In this document: piece by piece, positions 1 through 8,945 of the stretch
Position numbering within the stretch: position 1 is the first letter of the stretch
Layout: each line of letters opens with the position of its first letter
Source of the DNA: Gracilaria caudata
Lineage: Eukaryota; Rhodophyta; Florideophyceae; Gracilariales; Gracilariaceae
NCBI GenBank assembly: GCA_030374735.1
Contig: JASCIV010000740.1
Coordinates: forward strand, 1-13,123
Direction of reading: 5' to 3'
Length of the DNA: 13,123 bases
The notes under the pieces: generated by a model
The model's input: the letters and a program-made list of their open reading frames with translations, nothing else
Told to the model about the DNA's origin: nothing
The model's database searches: none
Translations under genes and position numbers: made by a program

Positions 1-282
1 TACGTAACTTTGGGCGCTTTATGCTTTCATTGGCTGAAGTAAATGCTTTTTATGGCCCTTGACCAATGATTGACGTTGACAAAAATCAATAATATTATGC
101 AGAAGTACGCAGTCAATCAACTACAACTGGTCAAAAATAATACAGTTAAACTCGTTTTCGCGATTCTATTGGCCGCTGCTTAAGTCTACCATGCTAGACA
201 TAAGAACTTTTTGTCTCAAAAGGGTTAATGTAGTTAGAATGTGACCCTTTTTGTGACCCTCTAGAAAAGAATACTTTTGACT

Positions 283-340
283 GTTTTGGACGTCCAAAAC
301 TTTGCACCAATGGTAATCAAACGTTTTGGACGTCCAAAAC
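283..340. repeat. Two copies of an 18-bp perfect palindrome
   Basis: GTTTTGGACGTCCAAAAC occurs at 283-300 and again, unchanged, at 323-340. Each copy equals its own reverse complement. The copies start exactly 40 bp apart, close to four helical turns, so both would face the same side of the DNA. Related half-sites GTCCAAA occur at about 491 and 541. Two exact 18-bp palindromes are far beyond chance in 13 kb. They could be binding sites for a symmetric dimer or parts of a transposon end. Confidence 0.8.
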
Positions 341-374
341 ATTTGAAAATCGCTCATCCACACTACCAACATCA

Positions 375-438
375 GCACGGGTATGCGCTGCGCGCCGCAG
401 GCGCGCATCGTCTACCCGTGCCAGCGGCCGAAGGCCGC
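375..438. repeat. Two adjacent GC-rich hairpins
   Basis: The first hairpin spans 375-421. Its outer stem is GCACGGGTA (375-383) with TACCCGTGC (413-421); its inner stem is TGCGCGCC (389-396) with GGCGCGCA (400-407) around a 3-base loop GCA. A symmetric 5-by-5 internal loop separates the two stems. The second hairpin, at 424-438, pairs GCGGCC with GGCCGC around GAA. Both have 3-base loops and sit inside otherwise AT-rich DNA. They could fold in RNA or extrude as cruciforms; no function can be assigned. Confidence 0.7.
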
Positions 439-518
439 GAGCACCGCCACTCGACTTGTTTGCTCTAATGATAGACATAAGCGTTTAGGGTCCAAAGGGT
501 TAAACGAAATGACCCCTA

Positions 519-977
519 TGATGCGTAATTAGTTGATGTTGTCCAAAATTTAGCCGTGTCTGAAAGATACCTGGTCTGTCTAGGTCAAAACGGCGAGGCG
601 GATACGAGAAAGCGTTTTACCTTGCAAAGAAGCATGGCACAACTCTTTCCCCCAATGGCTGTCACTACCAGGGGTCCTCCACATAAAACTGTCCACATCA
701 AAACTTGAGTGCAAGGAATGGCTAACGGGTGATATACCGTTATGGAACAGAGTGAGATGACAGGCAGTTCGCAAGGAAATATCGGTTCTCATATTAGAGA
801 GCGGTGCGAAAAAGTTACGTTTAAATGAATGTCTGTGATTTATCTCAACTTCAATCGTGCCGAAAATAAGACCGGCTATCAGTTTGCAACCGTCAACAAA
901 CTATTTCGCGACTACCAGCAAAAGCGTGATTGACAAGTGAGAAGAGTCTGAACTTAACAAGAGTATCATCTAACGAA
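519..977. other. Intergenic region upstream of the FGGY kinase gene
   Basis: No gene is supported here. The stretch must contain the kinase promoter and leader, but no clear TATA box, CCAAT box or other core element was recognised. A TTTAAAT at about 820 is too weak to call. In-frame codons upstream of the chosen ATG run back to 930 without a stop but contain no ATG. Confidence 0.4.
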
Positions 978-2672
978 ATGTCGTCCAAACGTGTGTACCT
1001 GAGCATTGACGTTGGAACCGGAAGTGTCCGGGCTGGACTCTTCGATCGCAAGGGTAACAAGCTTGCTTATCACTCGCAGAGGATCAAAACACGAAATCAG
1101 ATCGAGAACCACTACGAACAAAGTTCTGACGATATTTGGAGAGCCACGAAGCTTTGCATTCGAGCTGTCGTGGATGCCGCAAGGCAAGGGTTTGCCGGTG
1201 AGTTGCAAGTGGTCTCTGTAGGAATTGATGCTACGTGCTCATTAGTGGTTTGCAAGGATGATTATGAATGTCGCCCATTGTCCATCACCGCAGACCATGA
1301 CGAAATATACCATGGCGACGTATATAACGTAATCTTATGGCTGGATCACCGTGCCATAGAGGAGGCCGGTGAGATAAACGAATGTTCAGATATGAATGTT
1401 AAGGAGATTTGCTCTCATTTTGGAAACGCAATGAGTCCAGAAAATGAACCACCAAAGCTTGTTTGGCTTCAGAAACACAAACCTGAGGTAATACAATGTG
1501 GAATCTTCTTTGATCTCGCAGATTGGATGGTGTTCAAGTTTTGTCGGAAGAGAAGCATACGCTCGTCATGCACAGTAGCTTGTAAATGGGGTTGGGGCAG
1601 TAATGAGGGAGAGATGGGAAGGTGGAATCCAGAGTTTTGGAGGAAGATAGGACTAGAAAAGTTGTGCGAAAACAACTTTCAGAAGATTGGTTCATGTATC
1701 TTGAAGCCAGGCGAGGCAGTTGGAACTATTGCTGAGGACGTGTCTGAAGAGCTTGGCTTCTCGACTGACTGTGTAGTTGCATCTCCAATGATTGACGCTC
1801 ATGCAGGCTCTTTGTGGACTATGGGAATCCGTACCTCACTAGTGCAGCAACTGGCACCTTCGATCGAAGATAGGCTAAGCGTAATCGCTGGAACATCCAC
1901 ATGTTTCATACAAATATCCAAGAGCCCCGTCTTCGTTAACGGGGTGTGGGGACCTTTCCGGGACGCAGTTCTTCCGGGCTTCCACGTCACCGAAGGCGGA
2001 CAAAGTGTGACAGGGAAGTTACTCCAGAACACCATTGAAAGACATCCATGCTTTGAATCTTTGCGTCAACGCGTAGGTTGGGACAATGTTTACGCAGTCT
2101 TGGAAGATATGACGGAAGCTATTCTTCGAAAAGGAGAAGCGGATCCTGCGACACATGTCCATTGCTTAGATTATCATGCAGGTAACCGTAGCCCACGTGC
2201 AGACCCGCACTTGAAAGGAGCATTGTCAGGTCTGACAATATCCGTTGGTGAATTCGACCTAGCTGTCAAATTCAGATCAACCATGCAATCTCTATGTTAC
2301 GGCGCTCGACATATTGTTCACGAGATGAAGGACGCGGGTCACAAGATAAAGCTGGTTGCAGCTTGTGGCGGTCTTTGCAAGAGCAGATTGTTTCTGACAG
2401 AATTAGCTGACTGTCTTTCCGTTCCTGTGGTGCTGTCCTCGGAGGAAGACACTGTTCTTCTCGGAGGAGCCATATTGGCCAGAGTGGCAGATGCAATCAA
2501 GAATGATGCGGAACCAGATGCCAATCTTGTTCTTGCGGCAGAGAAGATGACAAACGTTCAGGAGGTTATTATGCCAAATGATAGACGGAAGGCGTACCAT
2601 GATCGAAAGTACTTGGTGTACCAGAAGATGTACTCGGATTTTGTTTCGTACAAGCATATTATGAATGGGTAG
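978..2672 (+). CDS. FGGY: FGGY-family pentulose kinase, D-ribulokinase type
   Basis: Intronless gene for 564 residues. The protein matches the FGGY sugar-kinase family, specifically the branch with yeast YDR109C and animal FGGY, which phosphorylate D-ribulose with ATP, probably in the cytosol. Visible signatures: phosphate-binding DVGTGS (residues 11-16), LWLDHRA (120-126), EPPKLVWL (157-164), catalytic Asp273 in MIDAHAG, ATP-site AGTSTCF (304-310), GVWGPF (322-327), EGGQSVTGKL (339-348), HAGNRSPRADP (400-410) and the adenine-binding ACGGLCKSR (462-470). The length is near that of animal FGGY (about 550), so it appears complete. The reading frame stays open upstream to 930, but that stretch has only a TTG; 978 is the first ATG and lies ten residues before the phosphate loop. 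No targeting peptide is apparent. Family assignment is firm; the exact substrate is inferred. Confidence 0.93.
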   Translation: MSSKRVYLSIDVGTGSVRAGLFDRKGNKLAYHSQRIKTRNQIENHYEQSSDDIWRATKLCIRAVVDAARQGFAGELQVVSVGIDATCSLVVCKDDYECRPLSITADHDEIYHGDVYNVILWLDHRAIEEAGEINECSDMNVKEICSHFGNAMSPENEPPKLVWLQKHKPEVIQCGIFFDLADWMVFKFCRKRSIRSSCTVACKWGWGSNEGEMGRWNPEFWRKIGLEKLCENNFQKIGSCILKPGEAVGTIAEDVSEELGFSTDCVVASPMIDAHAGSLWTMGIRTSLVQQLAPSIEDRLSVIAGTSTCFIQISKSPVFVNGVWGPFRDAVLPGFHVTEGGQSVTGKLLQNTIERHPCFESLRQRVGWDNVYAVLEDMTEAILRKGEADPATHVHCLDYHAGNRSPRADPHLKGALSGLTISVGEFDLAVKFRSTMQSLCYGARHIVHEMKDAGHKIKLVAACGGLCKSRLFLTELADCLSVPVVLSSEEDTVLLGGAILARVADAIKNDAEPDANLVLAAEKMTNVQEVIMPNDRRKAYHDRKYLVYQKMYSDFVSYKHIMNG

Positions 2673-4334
2673 TTGGGCAATGGAGGTGGTTCGCCAGGAT
2701 CGCTGCACATAGTATCCGCTGTTGTAAACTTGTACGTTTGGACTTCATCTACTTCATTGTAGCCCCTAGTGAATACGTTTGAGGATCAGGTCGCAGATGA
2801 AAGTCATGCTCTGGGGTGACGCAACCAGCAAAGTACAATGCCTGCGAGACTTTTCTCTGTCAGACACCGCTGCAAGAGCCGAAAGCAAGCGAGCGGCATT
2901 GGATTCCCACTGTTACTTTCATACAGTTTGATAATAGGTTGCTGAAGTCGTCCCTCTTTCTGCAGTCGGGCAACATAGTACTCGATGATCTTCTAACCAT
3001 AGCTCACTAGAAAGCCGTGACAGCTGACTGCATGCAGCAAGTGCGTTCTGGCCTTCTCTTCTCAGCCGCCCGTAACCGCTGCTCGAAATATCTTGCCTGA
3101 GATTCCCAGAGTACGCGGCGTCGATATTTCTTTGGAACAGGTCCCCATCAAGACTTAGGCAGAGGGATCTCGTAGTTACACGCACGGCGTTCACTCCACA
3201 TCGCAACGTATCAAAGGTGTGGAGGGTTAACGTTGCGCATTGAAACAAGTGCTGATGAACGAGCGCAGTCCAAGGGTATGACGGTAATGAAAATGTATGG
3301 GCAGTGGGCGGCGGAAACGAAGCAGCATGGCGAAGTTTGTTTTAGAATAGAAACCATGCGACATCTGAATCCAGATTCTTGAGTCGGTCAAGCCCCACTG
3401 AGTGTCTCTTGACACTCGGCACGCTCGGTTGTCTGCGTTCGGGGTGTAGCGCCAAAGCAAAAAAGGATCGAAATATCTAAGGTACAAGGCTCCGCTAACC
3501 TTAAAAGGTTCCTTTTTACACAAATCGCAACCAAACCAGGAACTGCTGGGGAGTGGTGTACGACGGTACAGTAGCGTTGGCTTGAACAGTATCTTTACGA
3601 AAACCGCTAGAACGGTACAGTGTTCATTGCGTTAACTGTCCGGAAAGCCACATCCAGCGAGTTGTGCCCAACAAAAACTCATCGTCGAGACAAGAGAGAT
3701 CATGATGTGGCGCATTGAGCATGGTTATAATGTTAAAACGGTTTTTATGCTTCGATTATGCACAGGAGTTTCTGAGAAAATACACACCTGCTAGCTCCCG
3801 CTACACAGGACAACTAAAAAAAGGAACAGAGCTCTCACGCATTATATGCTACGGCTGCAATTACCGATCAGTGCACCAACGAAGTTAGTTAGAAAAGTTA
3901 GTAGCCAAAAGAAAAGACAGGTCCACATCGACACAAACCTCCGAGTTGGCACCCAGTCTTCTTCCTTACGGAACCTAATAAAGAACTGCCCTAGACCAAT
4001 TGCTTGCGACGCCTGCACGACGAAACTGGCGACGACACCCATGAATAACGCAACATGTCGCACACTTCAGCACGAAGTGCACAACATCAATGAAGACATG
4101 ACATTCCCGCGGCTAACATATACGTCAGCACGGTACACTCCGTCATGACCCCTATCCGAGGACGACCACTCTCACAAAACAAGATACAAATGCCAACATG
4201 AAGGGAAGAAAGGAAAAGCTGCGCGAACGTGAATCCACCCCGTTTCTTCGACGACAAACTGTTCAACCCACAACCTCAGCTGCACACGTGAATACGGAAA
4301 GCGCATCAACACGGTGAATGCGGCCATGAAGAGG
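2673..4334. other. Long intergenic region between the two intact genes, no supported gene
   Basis: This region holds only short unconvincing reading frames on both strands, with no recognisable domain. Small perfect hairpins occur, for example GAGTGTC/GACACTC at 3400-3417 and AACCTT/AAGGTT at 3497-3510, but stems this short are expected by chance. The region must include the 3' ends of both the kinase gene (left) and the HAD gene (right), which converge here. No AATAAA close behind either stop codon was noted. Confidence 0.5.
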
Positions 4335-5114
4335 TTATGCGCTAGCAGAGACGACCAGGTCGACGTCAAAACTCGAAGCGTAAGTTGCCAAGTCCGGCAA
4401 GGACTGAGCCACAAGCTGCACCTGGCGCATAAGCTGATCAATCGAAGGGCGCTCGACAAATTTAACAGTCTTCACTCGGGAGTTGGGTAGTCGAGTAGAT
4501 AGGGCGTGCGCGGCATCGCGCTCAGACATGGAGTCACCTAAAACCAGCACGTTGAGCTCGTCTTCGTTCGGGAACATAACAGCAACCTCCTGGGAGAAGG
4601 CGGCGACCTTCCAAGATGACGGGGCATCCGGGTAGTCGGACTCGAACGTCGTTCGTGCCGAAACAATCTTGATGTCGTTCTCCATCAGGAAGCTTACAAC
4701 TCGAGGAAGAAAACGCCTACCGGACAATTCAACCCAGCCGGCCTCCGCGTTGGTAATAATGACGACTTTCCCAAACCTAAGCGCTTCCTTCACGATGTCG
4801 ATGACAGCGTCCTCGAGTTGCTCCAGTTGCGCGCGAAGTTGAGGCGAAAGGGAGCCGCGATCATCCACGCGTAACCCGAGAGAGGCCAAATACGTACTCG
4901 GACATATTGTGTCATCCCAATCAATGATAGCGGTAGTCTTCGAACAAGGCCGCCGTTGCGAAGGCATTGGTTGCTCCGACGGTTCCGTATGTGGCGGGAC
5001 CGGACTTGTTGGAGACGGGGGCTCGGCGATGCTCTCTCGACAAGCTTCCTTTCTCCGTACGGAATGATGGAAGTCGGACGGAGGTGGTGTTCGCACAGCC
5101 TGGCCAGGGCACAT
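4335..5114 (-). CDS. HAD-superfamily hydrolase-like protein
   Basis: Intronless gene for 259 residues. It carries the four motifs of haloacid dehalogenase-like hydrolases: motif I DWDDT (residues 65-69, nucleophile Asp65 and acid/base Asp67), motif II Thr121 in IITNAE, motif III Lys169 in SSWKVAAF, and motif IV GDSMSERDA (193-201), which binds Mg2+. Residues such as TNAEAGWVELS and the WK-AF block resemble, from memory, a conserved family of unknown substrate in protists and algae. Residues 1-58 form a Pro/Ser-rich, probably disordered extension before the fold; it does not look like a clear targeting peptide. The ATG at 5114 is the first in frame after a stop at 5253-5255, with a second Met at residue 50 as an alternative start. 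A G-rich and CG-rich region lies upstream and probably holds its promoter. Phosphatase activity is likely from the motifs, but the substrate is unknown. Confidence 0.85.
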   Translation of the reverse strand: MCPGQAVRTPPPSDFHHSVRRKEACRESIAEPPSPTSPVPPHTEPSEQPMPSQRRPCSKTTAIIDWDDTICPSTYLASLGLRVDDRGSLSPQLRAQLEQLEDAVIDIVKEALRFGKVVIITNAEAGWVELSGRRFLPRVVSFLMENDIKIVSARTTFESDYPDAPSSWKVAAFSQEVAVMFPNEDELNVLVLGDSMSERDAAHALSTRLPNSRVKTVKFVERPSIDQLMRQVQLVAQSLPDLATYASSFDVDLVVSASA

Positions 5115-5339
5115 TGTAGATTGGTTCCGTGATAGACGAGAGCGCAGGGGTGTCGAGGCTGAGGCTTGCGAAGCAGAAGGTGCAACGGCGGCGGCGGTGG
5201 CGGTTGGCGGCGGTGGCGGTGATGTGAACGACGGTGCGCGACGATAGTGACGCTAGCGACGGGCTGCACGGACAAGGGCCACAAGTGTGTGTACACTTGA
5301 CCGGAGAGGAACGAGAAGGAGAAGACGTCAACAAGAAAT

Positions 5340-5760
5340 ATAGCGCGGCGTGGTTGGGCGGAGGGGGTGGTTGTCAGGAGGTGTACGGGAGTGAGAGTTG
5401 CGGGCGGGGAAACACGGGAGGGAACTGAAGCGGTGGGAGGGAGGGGAGAGGAGAGGAGGGTGTGTGAAAGGGTAAGGGTGGTGTATTTATCTATCTACGT
5501 CGCGGTGGAAAAAGAGAAAAGGTTCGGGGGTGGGGTGGGGGGGGTGAGCGAGGGAGTACGGGAGTGGAGAAGGGGGCTTCGGACGCGAGATAAGGGGTGG
5601 CAACCGAAGTGGTGGGGGCGTCGAGAAGAGAGCGGAGGGGGAAGGGACGAGCGTGCTGCGGGCGGAGCGCGTGGGCGGCGGGCGACGGGGCGGATGGGCG
5701 ATAATAAATACGCGTTGGGAAAGAGCGCGGCGGGGGGTGGCGGGCGCCAGAAGCGTCCGT
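5340..5760. other. Strongly G-rich, C-poor tract upstream of the HAD gene with G-quadruplex candidates
   Basis: The + strand is nearly all purine with few cytosines; for example 5521-5580 has 38 G and 5 C. Runs of G form strong quadruplex candidates: 5526-5544 (G5, T, G4, T, G8) and 5673-5698 (four runs of 3-4 G spaced 7-9 bases apart), plus a weaker one near 5430-5460. The HAD gene reads leftward, so its coding strand is C/T-rich here and the G-rich strand is the template. The tract probably forms the leader or proximal promoter of that gene. Reading frames here give only low-complexity Arg/Gly or Pro/Ser proteins and were not called. Confidence 0.6.
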
Positions 5761-5789
5761 TTGGCACGAACTGGCGCTGGAGGCGAGTT

Positions 5790-6670
5790 TTTGACACGGC
5801 GTAGCGCGTTTTGCGCCAGCGCGCACAGCTGTGGCGCGCGCGTTGCTGGCGCGCGCTGCGCGCGCTGCGGCTCGCATGCGCGCACGCGCGCGCGCGCGTG
5901 CAGCTCACGTGTAAGCGCGCGCGCCGGTAAGCGCCTGATTGGGGCACTTGTGCGTGCGCCGCGCTGACGGCGTGCGCGCAGCCAATGGGCAGCGCGCGCG
6001 CGCCAGACGTGTCGTCGGTCGCGCGCCGAACAACTTTTTTGTTCATCGACGGCGGGCGCGTTGCGTGCGCCCTCTTACAGCGCGCCTTACAGCGGCGCCG
6101 GCGCGCGCGCGAGTTGGCTCTGCCGTCAGCACCGGCGGCGCGTCAACCACTGACGACGCGCGCGCGCGCCTGCCGCCACGCTTTCCCACATCATCAGCGC
6201 CACCACCGCGCGCGCGCGCGCGCCCCACGAAGGGCACGTAACGCCAGCTCGCGCCGCGTCTCGGCCAACTCTCCTCCGCGCGCCTCACCGCTCCAAGCGT
6301 CGCCCACTCCGTTCCGATATCTGCGCGCGCGCGCGCACCGTCGCCGTGCTGGTGGCGGCTTCCGCCTCCGCTCGCACTCCGCCCGCACCGCCGTCCACCG
6401 CCACCTCCCCTGCCGCAGCCCGTCTCCCAGCGGCTGTAGATACAACGCGCCAGCGCGCTCTGAACACAAACGGTGCGCAACGTCACCAGCCCTAAATCGT
6501 GCGCTCTCACGTGCGGTCCACACACCCGCCCGTTTCCACAGCGCCGCGCGGATAACTCCGACCTGCCCCGCTGCTGTCGGCCCACAGCGCGCGCGCACAC
6601 AGCGCGGGTGTCGTGACGACTCGTCTCGTCTGTGCACCTCAACAACGCGCCCCTGCGCGCAGCCGCACAA
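5790..6670. promoter_or_regulatory. CG-alternating island with divergent CCAAT boxes, probable promoter core
   Basis: The stretch is dense in GCGCGC tracts. The longest strictly alternating pyrimidine-purine run is 30 bp at 5873-5902; further (CG)n runs lie near 5992, 6100, 6157, 6209, 6323 and 6586. Such tracts favour Z-DNA. Two CCAAT boxes face away from each other: ATTGG at 5938-5942 (CCAAT on the - strand, toward the HAD gene) and CCAAT at 5982-5986 on the + strand. An E-box-like CACGTG lies at about 5906. The nearest CCAAT is some 830 bp from the HAD start codon, so the leader would be long. A bidirectional promoter is inferred, but no right-hand gene was recognised. Confidence 0.45.
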
Positions 6671-8877
6671 TACGCGCGCGTGCCTTGTGATAAGCCTCTC
6701 ATACGCGCCTCCTTCCACAGCGCTTTCTTTTTTTGACTGGGCAGTCACCCTTACCTTTTTCTAGTCGTCATCGCTCATCACCCGCTGCCACGCACTCGCG
6801 CCGCGTCCAATAACTCCGATTTCGACGAATCTCCGTCCACCGCCCGGCGCCCGGCGCCCTGCACACGCGTCGAGTTCCACTGCGCTCCCTTTGTCATAAA
6901 CGCCACAACCGGCTTAGATAGATACTGCCTCGATCACAACGTCGTACGTACAACACATACAGCACCGCCCCTTTGATGCGAAATGCGCGCCTCAACTCTT
7001 CAAGAGTTCCCAGTTCAACAATCGTCAACACAAATCGAACCCGCATCATATCTATCTACCCGTGGCAGCTCCATCATGAACTTTCTCTGAAAACCCGAAG
7101 CTCAAGAAAATTGAAAACTGCAGAAAAATTACTTGAAAGCTGCGCAACTTGCCAGCAAGTCATATCTGTTTAAAAATGGAAATTCATTCCAGGCGTGGGG
7201 CCGGCCCCGCCGTCAAAGATACGTAAAGCATATCTTTGCTTCAAATCTTCCTCTGTCCCCAGCCACATACGCTTCGCCCGGGCGTAGCGTTCGGCGAAGG
7301 GTAGCGCTACCTTCGTAACCAAAGGTACGACGGTGACACAACCATACCACGTAGTTTCACGTTGCACCATTCAACACCAAGCCCACTCTATACGAACGCA
7401 GTTGTCACGCTCTCTTGCCGTCCCGAAATGGCTGCCACCAACAACGCCACTACCCACACACTTTGCCTTCAACAAACACAGGCTGCCCTGCGATTGCAAC
7501 GCCTTCTCACCCTCCATGCTCTTCATCATGGCTGCGCCCTATGCCATGCAGTCACCTCGTATAAAGTATCGTTGCGAGACTTGTGGCATCTTGTGCCCAC
7601 TTCCGCCTTTTCTTCACTTGTTCTGCCGTAGCCCAATGCAAATAGGCGTTTGTTAGTTTGGCCGCCCTGTAGTTTTGCCACCTCTTCTCGTGAACAAGAA
7701 ACAACTTTCGTATCACTGCAATCGAGAACAGTTCGCCACCACTAGTTTGAGGGTTAGCAATCAGCCCAAGACATTGAGATACAAAATCGGGTATACTTTT
7801 CTTCCTTAGGAATGCGTGCAAAGTGTATCTCAGTAGGATACTGATGCCAGTATCAGAGGCACTCTACCCCATTCGCTTACACGTCAGCACATACGAGACG
7901 GAAATATTCTGCAACACCAACACAAACAATCTTAAACAATAACATCGGTTACAGCTCTCACTTGGAAGCAAAATGATCGCTTGAACCGCAAGGAGAACAT
8001 ACTCCCAAAACAAAGCGCTGCACGATTGTCAAAACGACCGTGCGTACTCGTCCAACAACGCAGTGGCAACCAGAGACATTCAACCTCGCCTACACCGAAC
8101 TCCAAGCAAATACGAGGGGACCGCGAACGCCTTTCCGTCACAGGTCGTTATTCTCACGCTTGCGGTTCAGTCGAAAAGCCACCTCCATCCCAATCCCAAT
8201 CCCCCCCCTGCCTCTTTCCGTCTACAACATTTGCAACACCACGAGGCCTACTACAACTGATGGGAGACGGTCGAACGCTACCGTCGTACCACGCTTAGCA
8301 TGCCAGCTGAGCAAAGCGCTTCCAAGAGACCCAGTTGTCCCAGTACAGCACGAAAACGCAACGTGAACCCCGCCACAAAAAGACAAATATCCCAAATGAA
8401 GCGAGCTGCTCGTATCTACAGTACACATACAAAGATCCCGTACAGGTTGGTGTTTAGAGACTTCAGCAGCCCAGTTGGCCGGAGCTATATTCCGGTACCT
8501 TCGTATGCATTCATTGGTTTGTCGAGATACGAAGGTAAATGCTCCACCTCTTGTTTTCCATCTCTATAGTTTCAACGGTTTATCCGCTAGCAATGGCTTT
8601 CCCCAAACCCTCGGCTGCCGTGGGAGGGACAAAGCTTGGCGATTTGCATGAGCTGTGAAACCCTCTCGCGCTGGAGAATTCTGAGCTCGCAAGCCCGCAC
8701 TCTTCGCATTTTCATTTAATGTTTGTAGTACAAGCTTTCAGCCTCAGTTACCTTGTTGTGGGGATCACAACTGCTTTGTAGGGCACGAAGTCTTTATTCT
8801 GGTCGTGTGTGTAAAGTACGCATTCGTCTCCAATCTAATCGTTCTTAGCACACAGCGCGACTTCCCTCGTCAGTATC
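6671..8877. other. C-rich to mixed region without a supported gene
   Basis: The + strand stays C-rich and G-poor well beyond the CG island, most clearly at 6770-6960 and 7360-8300. Several short overlapping frames on the + strand have no recognisable domain and look like composition artefacts. Structures seen: a 12-bp palindrome GGGGCCGGCCCC at 7197-7208; a CAAAGATA/TATCTTTG hairpin at 7214-7238; two mutually exclusive foldings around GGTAGCGCTACC at 7300-7311; GATACTG/CAGTATC at 7837-7854; and a longer inverted repeat at 8496-8537, listed separately. The region could hold a non-coding transcript or a decayed gene divergent from the HAD gene, but nothing proves this. Confidence 0.35.
8496..8537. 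repeat. 11-bp perfect inverted repeat
   Basis: TACCTTCGTAT (8496-8506) is exactly complementary to ATACGAAGGTA (8527-8537), with a 20-base spacer. A perfect 11-bp arm at this spacing is unlikely by chance in 13 kb. The core TACCTTCGT recurs at 7310-7318 and 12880-12888. It lies outside any recognised gene. Confidence 0.5.
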
Positions 8878-8898
8878 CTCCGAAGTCATATCTTCTTC

Positions 8899-8904
8899 TT
8901 TATT
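8899..8904 (-). promoter_or_regulatory. AATAAA polyadenylation signal of the LINE copy
   Basis: AATAAA reads on the - strand about 40 bases after the LINE stop codon and 7 bases before the end of the inserted segment. Position and sequence fit a polyadenylation signal just before the element's 3' end. Confidence 0.5.
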
Positions 8905-8945
8905 GTGGAAGTTGTGCCCTAATTCCAAACAAAACCAAGCGGCAC

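Larger units (their letters stand above)
191..518. repeat. Composite repeat element: direct repeats around palindromes and GC hairpins
   Basis: Two diverged direct repeats bracket this stretch. The left copy starts at 191 and the right copy at 468. Their first 14 bases differ at one position (ATGCTAGACATAAG against ATGATAGACATAAG), and both continue with a GTC-AAA-GGGTTAA core and then AATG-GACCC after small gaps, covering about 50-57 bp. Between them lie two copies of a perfect palindrome and two adjacent GC-rich hairpins, listed separately. The surroundings are AT-rich, so the GC-rich block at 375-450 stands out. No credible protein is encoded here. It may be a non-autonomous mobile element or a remnant of one; outer boundaries and a target-site duplication were not established. 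Confidence 0.5.

Noticed and set aside
930..977. Upstream extension of the kinase by 16 residues from position 930
   Set aside because: The codon at 930 is TTG. In a eukaryotic nuclear gene the first ATG at 978 is far more likely, and the family needs no extra N-terminus.
966..2708. Several - strand and alternate-frame reading frames within the kinase gene
   Set aside because: They overlap a full-length conserved protein and have no domain of their own.
3842..4063. 73-codon - strand frame with two hydrophobic stretches, like a small membrane protein
   Set aside because: It overlaps an equally long + strand frame, shows no family resemblance, and hydrophobic runs are common in chance frames.
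5367..6764. Long frames on both strands in the G-rich and CG-rich region
   Set aside because: All translate to low-complexity Arg/Ala/Pro/Gly sequence. They are open because stop codons are rare in such GC-rich DNA.
7552..7821. - strand frame with NPQTSGGEL, recalling the DPQTSGGLL motif of selenophosphate synthetase
   Set aside because: Only this short motif agrees. The residues before and after do not follow that family, and no companion fragments were found nearby.
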